A DNA stretch of 13,136 nt, taken from Candidatus Omnitrophota bacterium. GTDB lineage: Bacteria; Omnitrophota; Gorgyraeia; 2-02-FULL-51-18. Shown in pieces: positions 5,715-12,225 of the stretch. The stretch covers positions 1 through 13,136 of the forward strand of contig JAHFFL010000012.1 in the NCBI GenBank assembly GCA_023247955.1, in the 5' to 3' direction. The notes beneath the pieces were generated by a model. It ran no database searches and had not been told where the DNA came from. It saw only the letters and a program-made list of their open reading frames with translations. The translations under genes were made by a program, and so were the position numbers. How positions within the stretch are numbered: the stretch's first letter is position 1; each line of letters opens with the position of its first letter.

Positions 5715-6713
5715 GTGAGAATCGCCGTTGACGGAATGGGCGGGGACAACGCGCCGCAAGAGATCGTCGCCGGAGCCGTACAGGCGGCGCGCGAGACGGA
5801 CGCCAAGATTGTCCTGGTGGGCGACCAAAATCTTTTAAGGTCCGAACTCGACAAGCACCCGAATCCCCCCGCCGGTATTTCCATCCATCACGCCGGAAGT
5901 TTTGTCCGCATGGACGAATCGGCGGTCATTTCCATTCGCAAAAAAAAAGACGCGTCCGTTTCTATTTGTGCCGATTTGGCCAAGGAAGGCGTTGTGGACG
6001 CGTTCGTGACGGCCGGCCACACGGGGGCCGCGGTGGTTGCCGCGACGCTGAAGCTTCGCCTCTTAGAGGGAATTGAGAGGCCGGGGATAGGGATAGCGCT
6101 GCCGACGCTCGGGGATACCCCCACGCTTTTGATCGACGTCGGCGCTACTATTGACACCAAGCCGATACACCTTTACCAGTACGCGCTGATGGGCGACGTT
6201 TATTTCCGCTACATTTTGCGTAAGAACAGGCCTTCAGTCGGCGTCCTGAATATCGGCGAAGAGGAAAGCAAGGGCACCGAGTACATCAAGGAAGCTCATC
6301 AGCTCTTAAATAAAAGCCGCCTTCATTTTATCGGCAACGTCGAGGGGCGCGACATTTTTAACGGCCGGGTGGACATCGTGGTCTGCGACGGTTTTGTGGG
6401 CAATGTCGTGCTCAAAGTCTCGGAGTCGATCGCGGATGTCATCGGCAAACTGCTGAAGGCCGAATTGAAACGGAGCGTCATTACCATGCTCGGGGCGCTG
6501 CTCGCCAAGCCTGCGTTCGACGCGCTCAAAAAGGAATGCGACTATTCCGAATATGGCGGTGCGCCGCTGCTCGGCGTGGACGGCAACTGCATCATCAGCC
6601 ACGGCTCCTCCAACGCGCGCGCGATCAAAAACGCGATACGCCGAGCCGGCGAATTTGTGAAATACGAAATCAATCAGCACATCGTCGAAGCGGTGCGGAG
6701 GACGGACGAATGA
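5715..6713 (+). CDS. plsX: Phosphate acyltransferase PlsX
   Basis: PlsX is a peripheral membrane enzyme that converts acyl-ACP and phosphate to acyl-phosphate, the donor for PlsY in phosphatidic acid synthesis. From the GTG at 5715 the product is 332 residues, a normal length, and begins with the expected RIAVDGMGGDNAP. Further family landmarks are FVTAGHTGA (usually AGNTGA, so Asn to His), LLIDVGA, GVLNIGEEESKG, VCDGFVGNVVLK and GGAPLLGVDG with SHGSSNA. The frame is open far upstream, but that part overlaps DUF177 and rpmF in another frame and has no PlsX similarity, so it is not coding. A nine-A run (5940-5948) encodes the Lys stretch of RKKKD. rpmF ends 22 nt upstream. The TGA overlaps the fabH ATG (ATGA). 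Confidence 0.95.
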   Translation: MRIAVDGMGGDNAPQEIVAGAVQAARETDAKIVLVGDQNLLRSELDKHPNPPAGISIHHAGSFVRMDESAVISIRKKKDASVSICADLAKEGVVDAFVTAGHTGAAVVAATLKLRLLEGIERPGIGIALPTLGDTPTLLIDVGATIDTKPIHLYQYALMGDVYFRYILRKNRPSVGVLNIGEEESKGTEYIKEAHQLLNKSRLHFIGNVEGRDIFNGRVDIVVCDGFVGNVVLKVSESIADVIGKLLKAELKRSVITMLGALLAKPAFDALKKECDYSEYGGAPLLGVDGNCIISHGSSNARAIKNAIRRAGEFVKYEINQHIVEAVRRTDE

Positions 6714-7684
6714 GGGTCGGGATCAAGGGGATTGGTTTTTGCGTCCCCAAGAAGGTTCTCACGAACCGCGATCTTGAGAAAATGGTCGACACTTCGGATG
6801 AGTGGATACGGACGCGCACCGGCATCTCGGAAAGACGCATCGCCGAAAAGGGGACGGGGACCAGCGACCTGGCGCAAGAGGCCGCGCTCATAGCGCTCAA
6901 GAATGCCGGCGTCTTGCCGGGGGACGTCGACTTGATCATCGCGGCGACGACGACGCCGGATATGCCGCTTCCATCCTGCGCGTGCCTGGTGCAAAAAAAA
7001 ATAGGCGCGAACAAGGCCGCCGCGTTTGATCTTGGCGCCGCCTGCGCCGGTTTTGTGTACGCGCTGATCACGGCCGAACAATTCATTAAAAACGGGACGT
7101 ACCGGAATATTCTCGTGATAGGCGCCGATCTGATTTCTTCGTACATTGACTGGACGGACCGGTCGACCTGCGTGCTTTTCGGAGACGGCGCCGGCGCCGT
7201 TTTGCTCGCGCCGGTCCAGTCGGGAGGAATCCTTTCCGGAGTGATCGGCTCCGACGGGCAGTACGCCGACCTTTTAAAAATCAGCGCGGGCGGGTCCAAG
7301 ACCCCGGCGAGCGCTGAGACCGTGAACGCCAAAGCGCATTATCTTAAGATGAGCGGCTCGGAAGTGTTTAAGCTCGCGGTGCGCGGCATGGCGGACGCCG
7401 TGAACGGCGCGCTTGCCAAAGCCGGACTGAAGCTCGAAGACATCGCTTGCTTTATCCCTCATCAGGCCAACCAGCGTATCGTGGACGCGGTGGCGGAGCG
7501 TCTTCATTTTCCCAAAGAAAAAGTTTATATCAATCTCTTCAAGTACGGCAACACGTCGGCTGCTTCCTGCGCGATCGCCCTTTATGAGGCGGTGGAGGAG
7601 GGTCGAATTAAAAAGAAAGACAAAGTAGTCATGGCCACGTTCGGCAGCGGGCTGGTGTGGGGCGCGCTGATCCTGGAATGGTAA
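6710..7684 (+). CDS. fabH: Beta-ketoacyl-ACP synthase III
   Basis: FabH starts fatty acid synthesis by condensing an acyl-CoA primer, usually acetyl-CoA, with malonyl-ACP. From the ATG at 6710 it is 324 residues and has the complete Cys-His-Asn triad: Cys112 in GAACAGF, His251 in PHQANQRI and Asn281 in YGNTSAAS. Other family signatures are DEWIRTRTGI (about 30-39) and the C-terminal FGSGLVWGA. The ATG sits in the plsX stop (ATGA overlap), so translation is likely coupled. Reading further upstream in this frame overlaps plsX and shows no homology, so it is excluded. Substrate preference (straight or branched primers) cannot be read from the sequence by eye. fabD follows after 7 nt. Confidence 0.96.
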   Translation: MRVGIKGIGFCVPKKVLTNRDLEKMVDTSDEWIRTRTGISERRIAEKGTGTSDLAQEAALIALKNAGVLPGDVDLIIAATTTPDMPLPSCACLVQKKIGANKAAAFDLGAACAGFVYALITAEQFIKNGTYRNILVIGADLISSYIDWTDRSTCVLFGDGAGAVLLAPVQSGGILSGVIGSDGQYADLLKISAGGSKTPASAETVNAKAHYLKMSGSEVFKLAVRGMADAVNGALAKAGLKLEDIACFIPHQANQRIVDAVAERLHFPKEKVYINLFKYGNTSAASCAIALYEAVEEGRIKKKDKVVMATFGSGLVWGALILEW

Positions 7685-7691
7685 AACAAGC

Positions 7692-8621
7692 ATGACTTCC
7701 GAAGGCGTGCAAGCGGCTTATCTTTTTCCCGGCCAAGGATCCCAGTTTACCGGCATGGGAAAAGATCTGTACGGGCATTTCCCCGCCGCAAAAAAAATCT
7801 ATGACCGCGCGGCCGAGCTTGTGGATTTTGACATCCGCAGCACCTGCTTTGAGGGTCCACCGGAGCTCCTGACTCAGACACGTTTCAGCCAGCCCGCGAT
7901 CTTTGTCACCAGCATGGCAGCCCTGGCAGCGTTGAGAGAGCACCCGAAGGTCAAGAGGTTTGTTCCCCGATTTGCCGCGGGTCTCAGTCTTGGCGAGGCG
8001 ACCGCGCTGTGCGCCGCTGAATCCATCTCGTTTGACGACGGCATGCGCTTTGTCTGCGCGCGTGGCCGCTACATGGACGAAGCCGCCGTCGAGAGGCCGG
8101 GCCTGATGGCCGCCGTGCTCGGCGCCGACCTAGACACGGTGGAGGCGATCTGCAAGTCCACGGGGGCCGAGGTGGGAAATCTCAACGCGCCGGGGCAAAT
8201 CGTGATCTCCGGTTTCAAGGAGAAGGTAGAGGTCGCAATAGAGAGATTGAGGGAAGCCGGCGCCAAAAAAGTGATCCCGCTCGATGTGAGCGGAGGATTT
8301 CATTCGAGTTGCATGGACAGTGCCTGCCGGAAGATCGAGAAGGCGCTTGAAAAGATATTAATCAGCCGCCCCAAAATTCTGGTGGTCAGCAACCTGACCG
8401 CGAATGTCGAGGAGGACCCCGCGAAGATCAAACAGAATTTGATTTTTCAAATGAACCATCGCACGCTCTGGGAAGATTCGATGCGTTTCATGATCCAAAA
8501 GGGGATACGTCATTTTGTGGAATTCGCGCCGGGCAAGATCTTGAAAGGCCTGCTTAAAAAAATAGATCCGCAAGCGGAGACAATTTCGCTCGACGGGGCG
8601 GAGGATTTCAATGCCCTCTAA
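7692..8621 (+). CDS. fabD: Malonyl-CoA:ACP transacylase
   Basis: FabD moves malonyl groups from CoA to ACP. The 309-residue protein has LFPGQGSQ (11-18, oxyanion-hole Gln), the nucleophile elbow GLSLGE with Ser99 (97-102), the malonate-binding Arg124 in CARGRY, LNAPGQIVISG (164-174) and the catalytic His204 in GGFHSS. The residue before the nucleophile is Leu98 where E. coli has His (GHSLGE); I believe other bacterial FabD proteins carry GLSLGE too, so function is expected. GGFHS replaces the common GPFHS. The start is 7 nt after fabH with only a weak SD. The end overlaps fabG by 11 nt. Length is normal for the family. Confidence 0.95.
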   Translation: MTSEGVQAAYLFPGQGSQFTGMGKDLYGHFPAAKKIYDRAAELVDFDIRSTCFEGPPELLTQTRFSQPAIFVTSMAALAALREHPKVKRFVPRFAAGLSLGEATALCAAESISFDDGMRFVCARGRYMDEAAVERPGLMAAVLGADLDTVEAICKSTGAEVGNLNAPGQIVISGFKEKVEVAIERLREAGAKKVIPLDVSGGFHSSCMDSACRKIEKALEKILISRPKILVVSNLTANVEEDPAKIKQNLIFQMNHRTLWEDSMRFMIQKGIRHFVEFAPGKILKGLLKKIDPQAETISLDGAEDFNAL

Positions 8622-9366
8622 GCGCCTCGAGGGAAAAACCGCGATCGTGACGGGCGCCAGCCGCGGTATCGGCCGGGAAATCGCGCTTCTTTTGGCGCGT
8701 GAAGGCGCGAATCTCGTGCTCACCGCGAGAAATCTTGAGGCTTTGGAAGCGCTCGCGGCGGAGATTGAGCAAGCCGGTGGCGTGAAACCTCTCTGTTTTT
8801 CTCTCGATGTGAAAAATGCTGAAAAAGTGGAGGAACTTGCGGACAAAACCCTTGACAAATATAAGCGGGTTGATATACTCGTCAACAATGCCGGCGTCAC
8901 GAAGGACGGTCTTTTTGTCCGCATGACGGAATCCGATTGGGACGAAGTGCTCGACACAAATCTCAAGGGCGCTTTTCTTTGCATGCGTGCGGTTTCCAAG
9001 ATCATGATGAAGCAGCGAGCTGGCAAGATCATCAATATCGCTTCCGTGATCGGCCTTGTGGGCAACGCCGGCCAGGCCAATTATGCCGCGAGCAAAGCGG
9101 GGATTATCGCGCTCACTAAATCGGTGGCCAAAGAGCTGGGATCGCGCAACGTGCTTGTCAATGCGGTCGCTCCCGGTTTTATTGAGACCGAAATGACGCA
9201 GGCGCTGGCCCCCGAAGCCAAGGACAAGATTTTAAAAGCCATTCCCGTCGGTTTCTTCGGAAAGCCGGCGGACGTCGCGCAGGCGGTTCTTTTTCTCGCG
9301 TCGGAGGAAAGTAATTTTATAACGGGTCAGGTCATCACGGTTGACGGTGGCATGGTGATGCTGTAA
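8611..9366 (+). CDS. fabG: 3-oxoacyl-ACP reductase FabG
   Basis: FabG is the NADPH-dependent short-chain dehydrogenase that reduces 3-ketoacyl-ACP to 3-hydroxyacyl-ACP. The 251-residue product has the cofactor motif TGASRGIG (14-21), NNAG (92-95) and the full tetrad Asn117, Ser145, Tyr158 and Lys162 (NYAASKAG). It ends with the typical ITGQVITVDGGM. A strong SD (GGAGGA, 8600-8605) lies five bases before the ATG and inside the end of fabD, which overlaps by 11 nt. This start is therefore well supported. The genomic context, between fabD and acpP, supports FabG rather than another short-chain dehydrogenase. acpP follows after 19 nt. Confidence 0.96.
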   Translation: MPSKRLEGKTAIVTGASRGIGREIALLLAREGANLVLTARNLEALEALAAEIEQAGGVKPLCFSLDVKNAEKVEELADKTLDKYKRVDILVNNAGVTKDGLFVRMTESDWDEVLDTNLKGAFLCMRAVSKIMMKQRAGKIINIASVIGLVGNAGQANYAASKAGIIALTKSVAKELGSRNVLVNAVAPGFIETEMTQALAPEAKDKILKAIPVGFFGKPADVAQAVLFLASEESNFITGQVITVDGGMVML

Positions 9367-9368
9367 AT

Positions 9369-9376
9369 GAGGAGGA
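9369..9376 (+). promoter_or_regulatory. Strong ribosome binding site of acpP
   Basis: GAGGAGGAA-type purine tract with a full AGGAGG core at 9370-9375, ten bases before the ATG at 9386. It is among the best SD matches in the operon and fits the high expression needed for acyl carrier protein. An out-of-frame ATG at 9378-9380 lies between the SD and the true start; the AcpP frame decides for 9386. Confidence 0.7.
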
Positions 9377-9385
9377 AATGATTCA

Positions 9386-9631
9386 ATGGCCGAAATCGGA
9401 CAAAAAGTAAGGGCGATTATTGCGGAGCAGTTGGGCGTTAAGGTCGAAGAAGTGACTGATGCCGCCTCTTTTGTGGATGATCTCGGAGCAGATTCTTTGG
9501 ACACGGTGGAGCTGGTCATGGCTCTCGAAGAAGAATTTAACATTGAAATTCCCGACGAAGACGCGGAGAAGATGACCTCCGTGGGCGAAGCGGTGCGCTA
9601 TGTTGAGGAAAAAGCGAAGACCGCAAAGTAA
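9386..9631 (+). CDS. acpP: Acyl carrier protein
   Basis: The acidic 81-residue carrier of growing acyl chains. The phosphopantetheine attachment site is Ser37 in the invariant [10 protein letters not shown] (34-43), which starts helix II. The four-helix layout is recognisable: helix I about 3-16, the acidic helix II 37-51 ([15 protein letters not shown]), and a C-terminal helix that is extended and Lys-rich. The holo form requires a phosphopantetheinyl transferase (AcpS), not found in this window. The arm comes from CoA, whose pathway enzyme CoaD heads this same operon. A strong SD precedes it. fabF starts six bases after its stop. Confidence 0.97.
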   Translation: MAEIGQKVRAIIAEQLGVKVEEVTDAASFVDDLGADSLDTVELVMALEEEFNIEIPDEDAEKMTSVGEAVRYVEEKAKTAK

Positions 9632-9637
9632 TTTTTT

Positions 9638-10882
9638 ATGTCTTACCCCCGCGTGGTTGTCACCGGTCTGGGCGCGGTCACGCCGATCGGGAACAATGTC
9701 AACGATTTTTGGAATTCTCTCATCCATGGGAAGAGCGGCGCCGGCAAGATAACCGTTTTTGACCCCGCCCGTTTTGATTCCCGCATCGCCGCCGAAGTCA
9801 AAAACTACGATCCTAAAGATACCATCCCTCCCAAAGAAGCCAGACGCATGGAGCAGTTCACCCAGTTTGCGGTGACTGCGGCTGGGGAGGCGATCGCCGA
9901 TTCCGGCGTCGACATGAGCAAGGAAGATCCTTTTTTAGTTGGCGTGATCGTCGGGTCGGGGATCGGGAGTCTCCAGATTGTTGAGGCGACCCACTCGATT
10001 TATTTAGAAAAAGGCCCGGATAAATTCTCCCCGTTTTTAATTCCCCTGATGATCATCAATATGGCCTCGGGTTGGATTTCGATTCTGCACCGTATGAAAG
10101 GGCCCAATCTCGCGGTGGTCACGGCCTGCGCGACCGGCACACACGCGATCGGCGAGGCCTTCCGTATGATTCAGCACGGACAGGCCAAGGTCATGGTCGC
10201 CGGCGGCACCGAGAGCTGCATCACGCCGCTCGGGATAGGCGGTTTTTGCGCCTTGAAGGCACTCTCCAAAAGAAACGATGATCCTCAGGCCGCCTCAAGG
10301 CCTTTTGACAAAGAAAGAGACGGATTTGTCATGGGAGAAGGCGCGGGGGTCGTTGTCTTGGAAGAGTTGGAACATGCCAAGGCGCGCGCGGCCAGGATAT
10401 ACGGAGAGATGGTCGGCTACGGCTTGAACGGCGACGCATACCACATGACGGCCCCCGATCCGGAGGGGGAAGGCGCGTCGCGCTGTATGCGCATGGCCTT
10501 GGATGACGCGCGCATGAATCCCGGCCAGATCAGCTACATCAATGCCCACGGCACCTCGACCGAGCTCAATGACAAGATCGAAACACTTGCGATTAAAAAA
10601 GTTTTCGGTGAAGACGCGAAGAAAGTGCCGATCAGCTCCACCAAATCCATGACCGGACACACGCTCGGCGCGGCCGGCGGAATCGAGTTTATCGCGTGTT
10701 GCCTCTCTCTGAAGCACCAGACGCTTCACCCGACAATCAATCTGACACATCTGGATCCCGAGTGCGACCTGGATTACATCCCGCTTACGGCGCGGAAGAC
10801 CCCGGTCGACGCCTGCCTTTCCAATTCGCTCGGATTTGGCGGGCACAATACGTCGATCATTGTAAAGAAATTTAAGGAATAA
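9638..10882 (+). CDS. fabF: Beta-ketoacyl-ACP synthase II
   Basis: FabF elongates acyl-ACP by decarboxylative condensation with malonyl-ACP. The 414-residue length is typical. The Cys-His-His triad is complete: Cys164 in TACATGTHAIGEA, His304 in NAHGTSTELND and His341 in SMTGHTLGAAGG. The N-terminus RVVVTGLGAVTPIG and the C-terminal SLGFGGHN are standard. It starts six bases after acpP with no recognisable SD, so translation probably depends on coupling with acpP. Acidic and hydrophobic residues surrounding the motifs fit FabF rather than FabB, but the II/I distinction rests on the acpP–fabF gene order and general similarity. fabI follows after 23 nt. Confidence 0.96.
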   Translation: MSYPRVVVTGLGAVTPIGNNVNDFWNSLIHGKSGAGKITVFDPARFDSRIAAEVKNYDPKDTIPPKEARRMEQFTQFAVTAAGEAIADSGVDMSKEDPFLVGVIVGSGIGSLQIVEATHSIYLEKGPDKFSPFLIPLMIINMASGWISILHRMKGPNLAVVTACATGTHAIGEAFRMIQHGQAKVMVAGGTESCITPLGIGGFCALKALSKRNDDPQAASRPFDKERDGFVMGEGAGVVVLEELEHAKARAARIYGEMVGYGLNGDAYHMTAPDPEGEGASRCMRMALDDARMNPGQISYINAHGTSTELNDKIETLAIKKVFGEDAKKVPISSTKSMTGHTLGAAGGIEFIACCLSLKHQTLHPTINLTHLDPECDLDYIPLTARKTPVDACLSNSLGFGGHNTSIIVKKFKE

Positions 10883-10905
10883 GAGATAAGGGATAAGAAT
10901 AAAAA

Positions 10906-11685
10906 ATGGCAAAACTTCTGGAAGGCAAAAAAGGGCTCATCCTCGGCGTCGCCAATAAAAGAAGCATCGCCTGGGCCATTGCGCAGAGCGCGGCCCGCGA
11001 GGGCGCGGAGCTCGCATTCACCTACCAAGGCGAGCGTCTCAAAGACAACGTCGAAGAGCTCGTCAAGACTTTGAGTAGCGACTCTTTGGTTTTTCCCTGC
11101 GATGTCACCGACGAATCTCAAGTTGATGCGGCCATGCAAAAAATAGAGAAGAGCTGGGGAGGACTTGATTTTGTGGCGCACTGCGTCGCCTACGCCAAGG
11201 CCGAAGACCTTGAGGGTGGCTACACAAAAACCAAGAAAGACGGGTTTGACACGGCGCTCGGCGTCAGCGCCTATTCGTTGACGCTTGTTGCGCAGAAAGC
11301 CCAGCCGCTCTTGGAAAAGCGCGGAGGCGGCAGCATCCTGACGCTGACCTATTTGGGCGGTGAGCGCGTGACGCCGGGCTACAACGTGATGGGCGTCGCG
11401 AAGGCCGCGCTCGAGACGAGCGTGAAGTACCTCGCCTATGACCTCGGCCCCAAAAACATCCGCGTCAACGCGATTTCCGCGGGACCCATCAGTACGCTGG
11501 CTGCGCGCGGTATTTCAGGTTTCACCGACCTTCTCAAAATTGCCAAAGAAAAGGCGCCGCTCCGGCGCAACACTGAGGCCGAAGAGGTAGGCGATACCGC
11601 CGCCTTTCTTTTCAGCCCGCTCAGCCGCGGCATCACCGGCGAAATCCTCTTCGTCGACTGCGGCTATCATATCCTGGGGTTTTGA
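10906..11685 (+). CDS. fabI: Enoyl-ACP reductase (NADH), FabI type
   Basis: FabI reduces trans-2-enoyl-ACP to acyl-ACP, the last step of each elongation round, and is the classic triclosan-type target. The 259-residue protein has the FabI cofactor signature GVANKRSIAWA (14-24), in place of the GxxxGxG of ordinary short-chain dehydrogenases. The catalytic residues are Tyr149, Tyr159 and Lys166 in LTYLGGERVTPGYNVMGVAK, with the same relative spacing as E. coli Tyr146/Tyr156/Lys163. The segment HCVAYA replaces the common HSIAFA. The C-terminal GITGEILFVDCGYHILG is typical. The ATG is preceded by a modest AAGGGAT tract. It supplies the only enoyl reductase of this cluster. The gene ends 20 nt before the doxX-like gene. 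Confidence 0.95.
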   Translation: MAKLLEGKKGLILGVANKRSIAWAIAQSAAREGAELAFTYQGERLKDNVEELVKTLSSDSLVFPCDVTDESQVDAAMQKIEKSWGGLDFVAHCVAYAKAEDLEGGYTKTKKDGFDTALGVSAYSLTLVAQKAQPLLEKRGGGSILTLTYLGGERVTPGYNVMGVAKAALETSVKYLAYDLGPKNIRVNAISAGPISTLAARGISGFTDLLKIAKEKAPLRRNTEAEEVGDTAAFLFSPLSRGITGEILFVDCGYHILGF

Positions 11686-11705
11686 TTTTTAAAGGAGGAG
11701 ATGCG

Positions 11706-12110
11706 ATGAATAACGATCGAGCCAAGGAAGCCGCGCTGTTCTTGCTGAGGGCGGTCGCAGGTTTGCTGTTTCTTCAAGCCGGCGGTATGAAAATTTTTGA
11801 TTGGTTTGGCGGCGTGCCCGCTCAGTTCGGCGGTCATCCGAAGTTTCTCTCGCAGGTATGGATCGGAGGCGTGCTTGAGCTTTATGGAGGCGCGGCGATT
11901 CTTCTTGGCCTTTTTACGAGACCGGTCGCTTTCATTCTTTCGGGCGAGATGGCGGTCGCCTATTTCCAATTTCACCAGCCGAACGGCTTTTGGCCGGTCC
12001 AGAATCACGGTGAGTCGGCCGTGCTCTTCTGTTTTATATTTCTCTTTTTGGCGGCCTACGGCGCGGGCGAATGGAGCCTCGACGCACTGTTCCGTAAAAA
12101 ACAGAAGTAA
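11706..12110 (+). CDS. DoxX family membrane protein
   Basis: A 134-residue integral membrane protein with four predicted helices (about residues 9-27, 48-68, 72-90 and 104-123). DoxX-type signatures are visible: LLRAVAGLLFLQAGGMKIF near the N-terminus, GGAAILLGLFTRP, HQPNGFWPVQNHGE, and the tail GAGEWSLDALF. DoxX relatives have been linked to quinone-coupled oxidation or redox stress, but most members have no proven function, so none is assigned. The start at 11706 is chosen because a consensus SD (AGGAGG, 11693-11698) lies seven bases upstream. An in-frame ATG eight codons earlier overlaps the fabI stop and lacks an SD. It is the last gene of the run and has one of its best ribosome binding sites. 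Confidence 0.88.
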   Translation: MNNDRAKEAALFLLRAVAGLLFLQAGGMKIFDWFGGVPAQFGGHPKFLSQVWIGGVLELYGGAAILLGLFTRPVAFILSGEMAVAYFQFHQPNGFWPVQNHGESAVLFCFIFLFLAAYGAGEWSLDALFRKKQK

Positions 12111-12145
12111 ACCTTCCAAAAAAACCGCTACATATAGTAGAGCTC

Positions 12146-12174
12146 TTGACTGCCCTCCACAAGAGTGTTATAAT
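12146..12174 (+). promoter_or_regulatory. Near-consensus sigma70-type promoter of smc
   Basis: TTGACT (12146-12151, 5 of 6 to TTGACA) and a perfect TATAAT (12169-12174) are separated by an ideal 17-bp spacer. The predicted start is near 12181, giving a leader of about 45 nt before the smc TTG. No intrinsic terminator is seen between the doxX-like stop (12110) and this promoter, so read-through from the fab operon is possible. The rest of 12111-12225 shows nothing else that I can support. Confidence 0.8.
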
Positions 12175-12225
12175 CCTTCGATAATATTAGTCTACTTTTA
12201 ACAGCTTTTTACAAGGCGGGTTCTA

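Noticed and set aside
6536..6709. Open extension upstream of fabH
   Set aside because: It lies inside the conserved plsX C-terminus in another frame; FabH homology starts at the ATG at 6710.
8358..9080. 240-codon open frame on the minus strand across fabD/fabG
   Set aside because: It is antisense to two well-identified genes, Ser/Arg-rich and low-complexity, with no recognisable domain; a typical shadow in GC-rich coding DNA. The same applies to the 220-codon minus frame at 6670-7332.
10710..10728. TGAAGC…GCTTCA inverted repeat in fabF as a second copy of the rdgB palindrome
   Set aside because: It shares only the GAAGC/GCTTC core, has a different loop and no GTCCC arms, and encodes the conserved KHQTLHPT segment of FabF.
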